A stretch of DNA of 64,000 nucleotides from Thermoanaerobaculales bacterium (GTDB lineage: Bacteria > Acidobacteriota > Thermoanaerobaculia > Thermoanaerobaculales > Sulfomarinibacteraceae), in contig DAOPQC010000001.1 in the NCBI GenBank assembly GCA_035358815.1, positions 346,561-410,560 on the forward strand. The letters run 5' to 3'. The notes under the pieces are model-generated. The model worked only from the letters and a program-made list of their open reading frames with translations. It ran no database searches and was not told where the DNA came from. Position 1 is the first letter of the stretch, and each line of letters opens with the position of its first letter. Below, piece after piece: positions 26,193 through 34,508 of this stretch. The position numbers were made by a program, and so were the translations under genes.

Positions 26193-29100
26193 TCAAGGCA
26201 CCGTGGCGCTCCACGCGCTGGTGTCGCCCGACTCGAAGCCGTCCGCAAACGGCATCGTGCTCAGGGTCTCGAACGAGAACACGGTCGAGGCGGCGCCGGG
26301 CCCGCACAGGTTCTCCGAGGAGACCCGCCAGTAGTAGGTCGTGCCCTCCTCGAGGTCGCTGGTCGGGGTGAAGGTGGTCACGGTGATCCCGCTCTCGTCG
26401 ATGGCGGGGCTGCCGAACGCCGGGTCGTCGTCGATCTGGATCCAGTAGCTATCGGCGCCGGCCGCAGCGGCCCACTGGAAGACCGGCCGCAGCGGTTGGT
26501 CGATCGCCCCGTCCGGCGGCGCGGTCAGGGTCGGCGGCGCCGCCGGCACGATTACGTCGAGCATGACGTCGAGCGAGTGGCCGCCGCTGCCCGAGGCGGT
26601 GCCGGTGATGGTGATGGGGTAGCCGCCGGCGGGCACCGCTCCGGTGTTGCCGATGGTCAACAGGCTCGAGCCGGGCGGCGTCACCGGGTTGGGCGAGAAG
26701 CCGGCGGTGGTGCCGGCCGGGTTGCCGCTCGCCCCCAGGGTGACCGGGTTTGAGAACCCGACGATCGAGCCCACGTTGACGGTGTACTCGGCGCTGTCGC
26801 CCTGGCAGATCTGCGCCGTGTCCGGGGTCGCGCTAAGGGTGAAGTCGGGCGAGTCCGGGATGCATGACTGGACATAGACGTCGTCGACGTACCAGCCCTC
26901 GCGGCTGACCGAGCCGTCCGAGCCGATCCGGAAGCGGAAGCGCACGGTCTGGCCGGCGTAGGCGTCGATGTCCACCACCGCCTTCTTCCACACCGTGGCC
27001 GGTGCGCCGAGGTCGTCGCACCAACCGTCCAGGCCGCCGAGGCCGGTGACCGGGCCGTCGTATGGGTCGGTGAGCATGACCGCGTCCGGCAGGTGCGTCC
27101 AGGTACCGCCGTCGTTGGTCGAGATCTCCACCAGACCGCCGTCATAGCAGCCGCTGCTGCTGTCCTCCATCAGCTGCCAGTTCCAGAACTGGAGGGTGAG
27201 CGGGCTGCTCGAAGCGGGCAGCACCACCGACGGCGACACCAGCCGCTGGTCGCTGGAGGTTGACGGGTCGTTGGCGTGGAACGAGTGGGACGCGCTGTAG
27301 GAGCGCGCGGTCGAGAGCGCCCAGCTGTCGCCGGTGCCGCTGTGGGTCCAGAGGCCCACGCCGGCCTCGAAGTCGTCGAAGTACTCCTCGGACGGGATCG
27401 TGCCGAGCCCGCAGTCGCCCGGCATGGCCTCGGTCGTGAAGGAGCGGACCGCGGACCACCCGCCGCTGCCGCAGGCGTTGGTCGAGCGGACACGCCACCA
27501 GTGCTCGGTGTTGGTCATCAGGTCGCTGTTCGGAGTGAAGGTGGTGCCCGCGATGCCGCTTTCGTCGATCACGAGGGTGACGAAGCCGGAGTCGGTAGCG
27601 ACCTGCAGTTGGTAGGTGCCGCCCTGGGTCGCGGCGGCCCACTCGAAGGTCGGCCGCGCTGGCTGGTTAGTCGCTCCGTTGGCCGGGGCGACCAGCGTCA
27701 CCACCCCGGGTGTCGCGTTGAAGAGGTCGAGCCCGACCGACCGGGTCTTGGTGCCGGTGGTCGAGGTGCCGCTGACGTCGACGGTGTAGCTGCCGGGCGC
27801 GCCGGAGCCGGTCGAGCCGATGGTCATCACCGAGCTGCCGACCGGGATCACCGGGTTGACCGTGAATCCCACCGTGGTGCCGGCCGGGTTGCCGGTGGCG
27901 CCGAGGGTGACCGGGTCGTCGAAGCCGAGGATCGACCCGATCGCCACGTCGTAGGTCGCGCTCGTGGGCGCGCACACCGCGACGCTGTCGGGGTCGACAT
28001 CGAGGATGAAGTCCGCCTGCTCGGCGCAGTTGTAGCAGACGAGGGCGAAGTTCTGGTCGGTGGTGTCGCCGCTGTAGTAGACGCCGTCGCCGACGATCGC
28101 GGTGGCGTTGATCGTGATCACCGCGTCGCCGCCGGGGCTCGCCACGAACACGTTCTCGACGTTGTTCTTGATGTCGGCGGTTCCGCCGGTGGTGGACCAG
28201 CCACCCGAGAACACGTTGCCCTTGTAGGTGTTGCCGTTGGTCTCCACGGTCAGGTCGAGGTTATTGACCAGGGCCGGGTTGGCGCCGACCGCGCCCGGCG
28301 CGTCGGTCCACACCAGGGTCACACGCAGCGGCTTTCCCGGGTCCGGGATGCCGACCGCGACCACCAGGTTCTCGCCGGTGTTGTTGAAAGTGAGCTGCTG
28401 GTCCTTGTAGACCATGTTGGTGGCGTTGTTGACGACGTTGGTCAGCTGCACGCGGCCCCAGCCCTCGTTGAAGTTGGGCCGGTCCGCCGTGGCCATGTCC
28501 ACCGTGCCGTTGATGAGCAGCGCCTTGGCCATGGCCGCGGAGGGGTTCGCGCCGCCGTTGAAGGAGCGCCACCAGTCGGTCACCAGCGCCACCGAGCCCG
28601 AGATGTGGGGGGCGGCCATGCTGGTGCCCGAGCAGTAAGCGTACATGTTGTTGGTGCCCGAGATCGGGGTCGAGCAGGAGCCGCCGGTGTCGTTGCGGGT
28701 CGAGGCGATCTGGTCACCGGGAGCGGCGATGTCCGGCTTGATCCGGCCGTCGACCGCCGGGCCGCGGCTCGAGTAGGAGGCGAGGGCGTCGATGCTGCCG
28801 GAACGGTAGTTCATCGACGCGGCGACGGTGATGATGTTCTTGGCTTCCTTGGGCGAGGTCAGGGTCTGCGAGCCAGGGCCGGAGTTGCCGGCCGAGAAGA
28901 CCTGGATGTAGGGCTCGGCCACCGTCGCGGTGTCGAAGTTGCCGTCGTGGACCATGATGTCGTGGGTCCGCTCGGACGCCTGGTATCCGTGAGCCGTGCC
29001 CTCGCCGGTGGTCCAGGACTGGTTGCCGCCGACGGCGCCGCCCAGGGTCGCCCACTTGCTGTGCTCCTGCCAGCCGCCGGCCGGCGGCCACGGGCCGCCG

Positions 29101-30260
29101 TTGTCCACCGAGTTCTGGGCGAAGAAGCTCACGCCAGGGGCGATGCCCCACCCGTACTTGAAGCCCTGCGGGTCGGAGTAGCCGGCGGTGGCGTCGCCGC
29201 CGACGATGCCGGACACGTGGGTGCCGTGGCCACCGCCGCAGTCATTGCCGGGCTCGCCCGGGACCGGCGTACAGCCGGGGTAGTCGTGGCCGCCGACGAT
29301 GCGGGTGTTGAGGTCCGGGTGCTGGTAGTCGACGCCGGTGTCGGTGATCGACCAGATGACGCCCGAGCCGTCGAAGCCGACGGTGTTGAGCCAGCTCTCG
29401 TAGCCGACGAACGGCACGCCGCCGGTGTAGTTTCCGGCCACGATCTGGGACGACATCTCGTCGTCGAGGATCGGCTCCGGGCTCTGGTAGCCGAGCCACA
29501 GCACCGGGGTCATCCGCGCGATGTCCTCGAGGCTGCCGGCGTTGACCTGGATGATGGCGTCGTAGAAGGCTTTGTCGGGCTGCGACGGATAGTGCTGGAT
29601 CACCACCGCCCCGAGCTTCTCGAAGTCCTGTAGGACGTTCTCCAGCACGCCCTCCGCGTAGAACATGACGTCGACGTTGCTGATGTTGCCGCCGCGGCCT
29701 TCGAGGCTCTCGTTGATCTTGTAGGCCGGGTGGAAGCGGCCCTGCCAGCGCACGAACGGCAGCGCCTCAAGGCCGGCCATCGTGTCCGGGTCGGCCCACA
29801 CCAGGTAGGCGTTGTGCGGGTAGTACTGGAGGAGCTGGATCCCCGCCTCGGCCAGCGCGGCGACCCACTCGTCACGCACCGGGCCGATCAGCTGCAGCAG
29901 GTGGAGGCCGGCACGATCGCCGCTGGCGCGCAGGCCGTCGGGGATCGCCGGCTCGCCGTCCGCAACCGGGTCGAAGACGAAGCCCTGGACCTGGACGGTG
30001 GTGGCGTCCTCGACCTTGTCGTGCGGCACGCCGGCTGCCTCGATCCTGTCGAGGGAGATGTCGTCCACGACCAGCCAGCGGAAGCTGCCGTAGTCGAGGT
30101 CGTGGAGCGGCCGGACGCCGAGGCTGTAGACCGCGTCGGCGTCGGCGGCCGGGAGCCGCAGCGCGTGGCTGCCGGCCAGTGCGGCCGGCGCCACCGTGCT
30201 GGCGGCGGCGACCGCGAGGGTCACGCAGATCATCCAGATGGTGCGGCGATCTCTGCTCAT
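26193..30260 (-). CDS. Secreted subtilisin-like S8 protease, multidomain, with DGFESGDTSAWS tail (1355 aa)
   Basis: Signal peptide at 1-29. After a prodomain of about 260 residues the S8 triad is visible: D307 in SITDTGVDYQHPDLN, H345 in GGGHGTHVSG and S547 in GTSMAAPHISG. The C-terminal half has two copies of a module of about 190 residues (about 750-940 and 1140-1340), each with GSIxGFxxPVTLGAxGNPAGTT followed by a fibronectin-III-like QPxRPxFxWAA...IDESGI unit. A MAM/jelly-roll-like domain of about 180 residues lies between them. It ends in DGFESGDTSAWSATVP. The ATG at 30260 has GGAGGTGG upstream. It is an extracellular protein-degrading enzyme, not obviously in an operon, with its own terminator at 26071-26102. 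Confidence 0.93.
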   Translation of the reverse strand: MSRDRRTIWMICVTLAVAAASTVAPAALAGSHALRLPAADADAVYSLGVRPLHDLDYGSFRWLVVDDISLDRIEAAGVPHDKVEDATTVQVQGFVFDPVADGEPAIPDGLRASGDRAGLHLLQLIGPVRDEWVAALAEAGIQLLQYYPHNAYLVWADPDTMAGLEALPFVRWQGRFHPAYKINESLEGRGGNISNVDVMFYAEGVLENVLQDFEKLGAVVIQHYPSQPDKAFYDAIIQVNAGSLEDIARMTPVLWLGYQSPEPILDDEMSSQIVAGNYTGGVPFVGYESWLNTVGFDGSGVIWSITDTGVDYQHPDLNTRIVGGHDYPGCTPVPGEPGNDCGGGHGTHVSGIVGGDATAGYSDPQGFKYGWGIAPGVSFFAQNSVDNGGPWPPAGGWQEHSKWATLGGAVGGNQSWTTGEGTAHGYQASERTHDIMVHDGNFDTATVAEPYIQVFSAGNSGPGSQTLTSPKEAKNIITVAASMNYRSGSIDALASYSSRGPAVDGRIKPDIAAPGDQIASTRNDTGGSCSTPISGTNNMYAYCSGTSMAAPHISGSVALVTDWWRSFNGGANPSAAMAKALLINGTVDMATADRPNFNEGWGRVQLTNVVNNATNMVYKDQQLTFNNTGENLVVAVGIPDPGKPLRVTLVWTDAPGAVGANPALVNNLDLTVETNGNTYKGNVFSGGWSTTGGTADIKNNVENVFVASPGGDAVITINATAIVGDGVYYSGDTTDQNFALVCYNCAEQADFILDVDPDSVAVCAPTSATYDVAIGSILGFDDPVTLGATGNPAGTTVGFTVNPVIPVGSSVMTIGSTGSGAPGSYTVDVSGTSTTGTKTRSVGLDLFNATPGVVTLVAPANGATNQPARPTFEWAAATQGGTYQLQVATDSGFVTLVIDESGIAGTTFTPNSDLMTNTEHWWRVRSTNACGSGGWSAVRSFTTEAMPGDCGLGTIPSEEYFDDFEAGVGLWTHSGTGDSWALSTARSYSASHSFHANDPSTSSDQRLVSPSVVLPASSSPLTLQFWNWQLMEDSSSGCYDGGLVEISTNDGGTWTHLPDAVMLTDPYDGPVTGLGGLDGWCDDLGAPATVWKKAVVDIDAYAGQTVRFRFRIGSDGSVSREGWYVDDVYVQSCIPDSPDFTLSATPDTAQICQGDSAEYTVNVGSIVGFSNPVTLGASGNPAGTTAGFSPNPVTPPGSSLLTIGNTGAVPAGGYPITITGTASGSGGHSLDVMLDVIVPAAPPTLTAPPDGAIDQPLRPVFQWAAAAGADSYWIQIDDDPAFGSPAIDESGITVTTFTPTSDLEEGTTYYWRVSSENLCGPGAASTVFSFETLSTMPFADGFESGDTSAWSATVP

Positions 30261-30426
30261 GGTTTCTCCACCTCCCTGGAGTTCAGCTGTCAGTGCCCGG
30301 CAGGCCCGGGATGTTCGTGTGGATCTTACCGGATCCCGGCTGTCAACAACAGGACGGGCGATCACCTCGCGGGAAGCTCGCCGCCTCGCCACGGATGGGC
30401 CGCCGGCAGCGGCAAGTCCGGCACGG

Positions 30427-30960
30427 TCAGCGGGTGAGCGGCGGGAACTCCACCAGCACCCGCCACACCGCCTTGCGCATCGTCGCCTCCTGGCTGACCG
30501 CGTCGACCGCGAGCCCGCCGAGCTCGCCCTGCCACAGCACCTGCGACGTCGCAGGGTGGAGCATCTTCACCGCCAGCATCGCGGTCGGCTTGCCGCTGGT
30601 CGTCGCGGAGGGGCCGGTGTCGACGCCGTGGGTGCTCTCGAGGCCGTCGCGCACCGTGGTGCCGTGGAACACCAGCTCGAAGGCGACCCGGAAGTCGGTG
30701 GTGCCGTCGTCGGCGCGCTGGTAGCCGCGCGCCTCGAGCTCCACGACGAGGGCGTCGCGCACCGTTCGCTCGAGGTACGGGTGGCGCGCCGCGTCATGGG
30801 GAAGCGAAGGATCGGACGCGACCCGGAAGGTCTTCCACTGCGAGAAGTCGGTGCCGGGCTCGTACTCGGTGCGGACCTGCAGCTCGGCGGCCTGCCGGCT
30901 GGTCGAGCAGGCAACGGCCAGCGCGAGCGCGGTGACTGCAATGACGGTCGCTCGTGGCAC
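30427..30960 (-). CDS. DUF4136-family lipoprotein (177 aa)
   Basis: The lipobox LALAVAC gives a lipidated Cys18. The mature part matches DUF4136: FSQWKTFRV near the start, a central YLERTVRDALVVELEARGYQ helix, DFRVAFELVFHG, and a C-terminal AVWRVLVEFPP. These are outer-membrane-anchored proteins of unknown function. GTG start at 30960 with GGAGG 7 bases upstream. The IS remnant lies directly upstream. Confidence 0.8.
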   Translation of the reverse strand: MPRATVIAVTALALAVACSTSRQAAELQVRTEYEPGTDFSQWKTFRVASDPSLPHDAARHPYLERTVRDALVVELEARGYQRADDGTTDFRVAFELVFHGTTVRDGLESTHGVDTGPSATTSGKPTAMLAVKMLHPATSQVLWQGELGGLAVDAVSQEATMRKAVWRVLVEFPPLTR

Positions 30961-31056
30961 GTGGACCTCCGCTGCGGCGTGGCACCGGCTCGATCGAGAG
31001 TCGCACAGCCAGCGTGCCGCGTGCGCGGCGATTCGTCAAGGTCTGGGAGTTCGCAC

Positions 31057-31222
31057 CGCATTGGCCTCTTGGCGGACGTGTTTGCGGATTTCAGCGGCGG
31101 GGCGGTGACCTCAGATGCAGGTTGTTCGCTTGTTCGGGAGGTAGCATAGCGCTTGGATACGAAGACGTCGACGACCACGGAGACCTGCGTCGTGACACGT
31201 TGCTGGCGACGCTTGTCGGCTT
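31057..31222 (+). pseudogene. Decayed IS1380-family transposase fragment
   Basis: In one frame, LLADVFADFSGGAVTSDAG then SLVREVA (about 31066-31149) matches the N-terminus of IS1380-type DDE transposases (consensus near VVADFDGGTxTSDAGxLLLREV). In the next frame, IALGYEDVDDHGDLRRDTLL (about 31146-31205) matches the following conserved block. The stretch that should lie between the blocks is missing, so the fragment has an internal deletion and a frame change at about 31140. No catalytic DDE part remains. It points to a past insertion between the DUF4136 and HD-domain genes. Confidence 0.7.
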
Positions 31223-31373
31223 TCACGGCTACTACGGCTTGCCCCTGCGCATCTGAAGGTCGATCCCGCCCAGCAATACCTGCCCCTCGCCACGTGCCTG
31301 CCATCGCTCTGCCCGCTGACCAACTCCTCCGCTCTTCCGAACCTCAAGAAACCAAACACCCACTTCCCCCAAG

Positions 31374-31458
31374 AGCCCGCATTTCTCATCGATCTCCTGT
31401 GGCACCGCCTACCAGTCACTTCTCCCTCGATTCAGGAGAGCGGTGAGAAACGCGGGCT
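31374..31458. repeat. Near-perfect inverted repeat, probably an IS end
   Basis: AGCCCGCATTTCTCA (31374-31388) and TGAGAAACGCGGGCT (31444-31458) are complementary over 15 bp with one mismatch, 55 bp apart. They lie 150 bp downstream of the transposase fragment and touch the stop codon of the HD-domain gene. They may be the remains of IS terminal repeats. The 31223-31373 stretch shows no gene. Confidence 0.6.
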
Positions 31459-32032
31459 AGCGCTTGCCGCCGCGGACCCACCAGGAGGAGCCGCGGTCGA
31501 ACCACCAGTCTTCGGAGCCCCCCGCCAGCGCCTGCCCGGCGAGCTCCACGGCCGCGGCCGAGCGGAGCCGCCGGAGCACGAACGGCATCCACTCGTCGGC
31601 CTGCGGGTTGCCGGCGTCGAGCTGCTCCTTCAGGGACAGCAGCAGCTCGAGCTGGTCGGCGTCGTGGGCCAGGATTGCCTCGGCGCTGCTCTCGGCCCGG
31701 TACTCCTCGAGCAGCCCGCGCAGCTCATCGCCGAACGGCAGCCCGTCCGCCAGTTCCTCGGCTGCCCGCTTTTCGTCCGCCGCGACGTACTTCTGGTTCA
31801 TGTAGTTCAGGTCACCGGTGCGGGCCTCGGGCAGATCGTGGACCAGCGCGAGAAGGACGGCGCGCCCGGCATCGACCGAGCCGTCGAGGCGGGCCATCGC
31901 AAACGCGATCAGCGAGGTCCGGAACGCGTGGTCGGCCACGCTCTCGGTCCCGCTGCCGAGGAACTGCCAGCCGCTGCGCGGCGTGCGCTTGAGCATCCCG
32001 ACCTCGAACAGGAACTCGACAATGCGCTTCAC
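31457..32032 (-). CDS. HD-domain phosphohydrolase, YfbR/HDDC2-like (191 aa)
   Basis: HD superfamily metal-dependent phosphohydrolase: H in VADHAFRTS, the HD pair in LVHDLPEARTGD, and a later Asp in LAHDADQLELLL. The family includes 5'-deoxynucleotidases that act in nucleotide salvage in the cytosol; the exact substrate is not known. GTG at 32032 is chosen (another GTG two codons earlier is possible). Its stop codon lies within the inverted repeat of the old IS end, so the insertion may have replaced the original C-terminus. Confidence 0.75.
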   Translation of the reverse strand: MKRIVEFLFEVGMLKRTPRSGWQFLGSGTESVADHAFRTSLIAFAMARLDGSVDAGRAVLLALVHDLPEARTGDLNYMNQKYVAADEKRAAEELADGLPFGDELRGLLEEYRAESSAEAILAHDADQLELLLSLKEQLDAGNPQADEWMPFVLRRLRSAAAVELAGQALAGGSEDWWFDRGSSWWVRGGKR

Positions 32033-32193
32033 GGTCACCCCCGGCCGAATGAGTGTACCGCGGGTGGCGATCACGAGAGGGGGGTGCCGGCCGCTGCCGG
32101 GCATCCGGCGCCTCGAACTGTGGAATCCGACGGCTCCTGGACAGCCTCCACGTCCCCCTCCCACCTTTCCACATGCCTGGCGAAACGGGGCCC

Positions 32194-32312
32194 CTGCCCG
32201 TCTCCGTCTCCATGCCCTTGCCCGAACGCGCCTGGAGGCCTCACGACGCCTCATCGGAGACGGAGACGGGCACGGAGACGGGCACGGAAGCGGGCGCGGA
32301 AGCGGGCGCGGA
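32194..32312. repeat. GGRVRC hexamer repeat, inverted pair (locus 5)
   Basis: Left block 32194-32226 (GTCTCC-type) and right block 32254-32312 (GGAGAC, GGGCAC, GGAAGC, GGGCGC units). It is the only site with GGAGAC variants. It lies in the 337-bp gap between the HD-domain gene start and the substrate-binding-protein stop, which otherwise holds nothing I can recognise. Confidence 0.75.
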
Positions 32313-32369
32313 TCCCGCTTCGTCCTGCAAACTACGGCCGTGACACGAGCGGAAGCGGGTGGAAGCCGT

Positions 32370-33548
32370 TCAGTTCCCGCGCAGCAGGAGGTCCCGGATC
32401 CGCTCCCGGATCAGCTTCTTCTGGTCCTTGACGAAGCGCTCGAAGTTGAGCACCTCGCCGTCGCGGATTGTGAACATGATCGGGTTGTGCTTGACGTCGC
32501 CGCGCTCGTCGAACTGGATCGGCCCGGTCACCCCCGGGAACTCCTTGACCGAGTACATCAGGCTCTTCCGGAGCTCGGCGGTCTCGAATCCCGGCGTCTG
32601 CTTGATCACGTGGATGACGATCCGGGCGGCGTCGAACGCGTGGGCGGCGTAGATGTCCGGCGGCTGGCCGTAGGCGCTCTGGTAGCTGCTCACGAACTTC
32701 TGGACGAGATCACGCTCGTCCTTCATGTCAAAGGCCGGCTGCGGGAAAAACACGCCCTCGAGCAGCCTCGGCTCGCGCTTGACCACGTCAGCGGTGTAGA
32801 AGGCCGAGGTCAGGCAGATCGTGCCCTCATAGGAGCGCTCGCGGAGGTGCCGGAGCACGCGCAGCGCCGGCTCGGCATAGCCGATGATGTAGACCGCGTC
32901 CGGGTTGTTGGCCGCCAGGAGATCCGCCGACTTCTGCTGCCAGGCGGGGTCCGCCAGGGAGATGCGGCCGATCACCCTGCCCTCCATCGCCTGCTCGAAG
33001 ACCTGGCGGAACGGGGGCTCGATGCCTCGGGCCTGCTCGGACTCCTCGGCGTAGATTGCCACGGTGTCGTCATCCTGCTCCTCGCGCAGGAAGCGCCCGG
33101 CACGACGACCCTCGAGCTCGTCCGACGCGAACACCCGGAAGAAGTTCTTGCTGGCCTTGGTCAGGTCGGGAGCGGACGCGGACGGCGACAGGGCGACGAC
33201 GTTGAGTCTCTCGAGCTCGGGCAGAAAGGCCTTGGCCTCGTCGCTGGTGGTGCCGGCGATCACGATGTGCGCACCTTGCTTGGCCAGGCTCTCGAGTGCG
33301 TCGACGGCCTTGGCCGGGTCGGTGCCGGAGTCGCCCCAGACCCACCGCACCGACGATGACAGCGTGCCGTCGGCCACTCCCTGCTTGACGGCCAGGTCGA
33401 TGCCCTGCTTCATGGACCGGCCATAGCTGGCAGCGGCGCCTGTCGAGGGGAGCAACACGCCGACGGCCGCCTTGCTGCCGCAGCCGGTGGCGGCCACTGT
33501 CGCCAGCGCGGCGAGGGCAACCTTGGCCGAGAGTGACAGTCGGTTCAC
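32370..33548 (-). CDS. ABC-type substrate-binding lipoprotein, Leu/Ile/Val-binding fold (392 aa)
   Basis: The lipoprotein signal ends AATGC (Cys23). The rest matches the periplasmic type-1 binding fold of branched-chain amino acid receptors: VGVLLPSTGAAASYG, VIAGTTSDEAKAFLPE, VALSPSASAPDLT, and the C-terminal GVTGPIQFDERGDVKHNPI, a highly typical motif. Ligand is unknown. No permease or ATPase genes are next to it, so it is an orphan or works with a distant transporter. GTG start at 33548 with GGGAGG upstream. Confidence 0.88.
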   Translation of the reverse strand: MNRLSLSAKVALAALATVAATGCGSKAAVGVLLPSTGAAASYGRSMKQGIDLAVKQGVADGTLSSSVRWVWGDSGTDPAKAVDALESLAKQGAHIVIAGTTSDEAKAFLPELERLNVVALSPSASAPDLTKASKNFFRVFASDELEGRRAGRFLREEQDDDTVAIYAEESEQARGIEPPFRQVFEQAMEGRVIGRISLADPAWQQKSADLLAANNPDAVYIIGYAEPALRVLRHLRERSYEGTICLTSAFYTADVVKREPRLLEGVFFPQPAFDMKDERDLVQKFVSSYQSAYGQPPDIYAAHAFDAARIVIHVIKQTPGFETAELRKSLMYSVKEFPGVTGPIQFDERGDVKHNPIMFTIRDGEVLNFERFVKDQKKLIRERIRDLLLRGN

Positions 33549-33655
33549 GACGGCACCTCCCACAGTCAGGCTGCCATGATACAGGAACTGGCAGGGGAGG
33601 GTGCGTCGGGCCGGCGCTGCCCGGGGCCGTCGTTCGGGGTCGAGCCCGCGTCGCG

Positions 33656-34414
33656 TCAGGTGTCGGTGGCGCCGGGGTCGCGGGACGATGCCGCCATTTC
33701 CGCGGCGTGGATCCCGACCAGACGCGCGATCGTGACCGCGATGAAGAGCTGGCCCACGATCGCCTCGGACCAGGCAAACGTCCGCGCGGCGGCGCTGATC
33801 GGGGTGATGTCGCCGTAGCCGAGGGTGGCGAGTGTCACGAAGCTGAAGTACACAAAGACCGATACCGGGGCCGCGGCGATCTGGACGTTCCCCTGGGGCA
33901 ACACGTTCGCTGGGATCGCGAACGAGCCCGGGTGGACATGCTCGACGAATCCGTAGATCAGCGACCACTGGAGCCCGATCAGGAGGTAGGCGACGATCGC
34001 CCCGATGATCCTCTCCCCGGTCCGGCGCCGTCCCCACAGCACGTCTCTCATGACGCGATAGATCAGATATGCCAGGAATGCGAACACGGAGAGCGCTGCC
34101 AGCGTGGCTGGGGCAACGGTGACGACGCGGAGGTGGGCGGTGACGAGGCGTGAAGCGATAGCCGGGAAGCCGAGCACGAGGCCGACGAAGAGGTGCGTGC
34201 GGTCCCCCGAGATGCTGTAGAGCGAGGCGAGCAGGACCAGCACCAGGAGGTAGTCATCGATCCACGCTAAGCGCGGCAGCACCGGCACAAACGGGACCAC
34301 GACCAGGTACAGCGTCAGAACCACCAGCAGGTTGGAGTAGGTGCGCTGGCGGCTCTCGAGGACGACGCGATGGAGTGCCTCACGCATTGGCGGGCGGTTC
34401 CTTTCCGGGTTCAT
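33656..34414 (-). CDS. K+-channel-like membrane protein (252 aa)
   Basis: Several transmembrane helices in the first 155 residues, then a pore loop with the selectivity filter TLGYGD at 197-202 (FVTLATLGYGDITP), and a last helix SEAIVGQLFIAVTIARLVG. This is the two-helix ion-channel (Ion_trans_2) pattern preceded by extra helices without a charged voltage-sensor. There is no cytosolic regulatory RCK domain. It probably conducts K+ across the inner membrane. Confidence 0.85.
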   Translation of the reverse strand: MNPERNRPPMREALHRVVLESRQRTYSNLLVVLTLYLVVVPFVPVLPRLAWIDDYLLVLVLLASLYSISGDRTHLFVGLVLGFPAIASRLVTAHLRVVTVAPATLAALSVFAFLAYLIYRVMRDVLWGRRRTGERIIGAIVAYLLIGLQWSLIYGFVEHVHPGSFAIPANVLPQGNVQIAAAPVSVFVYFSFVTLATLGYGDITPISAAARTFAWSEAIVGQLFIAVTIARLVGIHAAEMAASSRDPGATDT

Positions 34415-34508
34415 CAGCCACAGTGTACCGTCACGGTGGGCGGCGGTCGCGCCTCCTGTGGGGAATCCAGTGGCGACGCTGGTCCGTGGGCCGCGGTGGC
34501 GCCATGCG

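Noticed and set aside
27276..29633. A 785-codon open frame antisense to the S8 protease
   Set aside because: Shadow frame; Val/Gly/Asp/Arg-rich low complexity and no motif, while the other strand has an intact catalytic triad.
31111..31419. A 102-codon minus-strand frame over the IS remnant
   Set aside because: Arg/Ser-rich low-complexity reading; the plus strand shows the transposase blocks instead.
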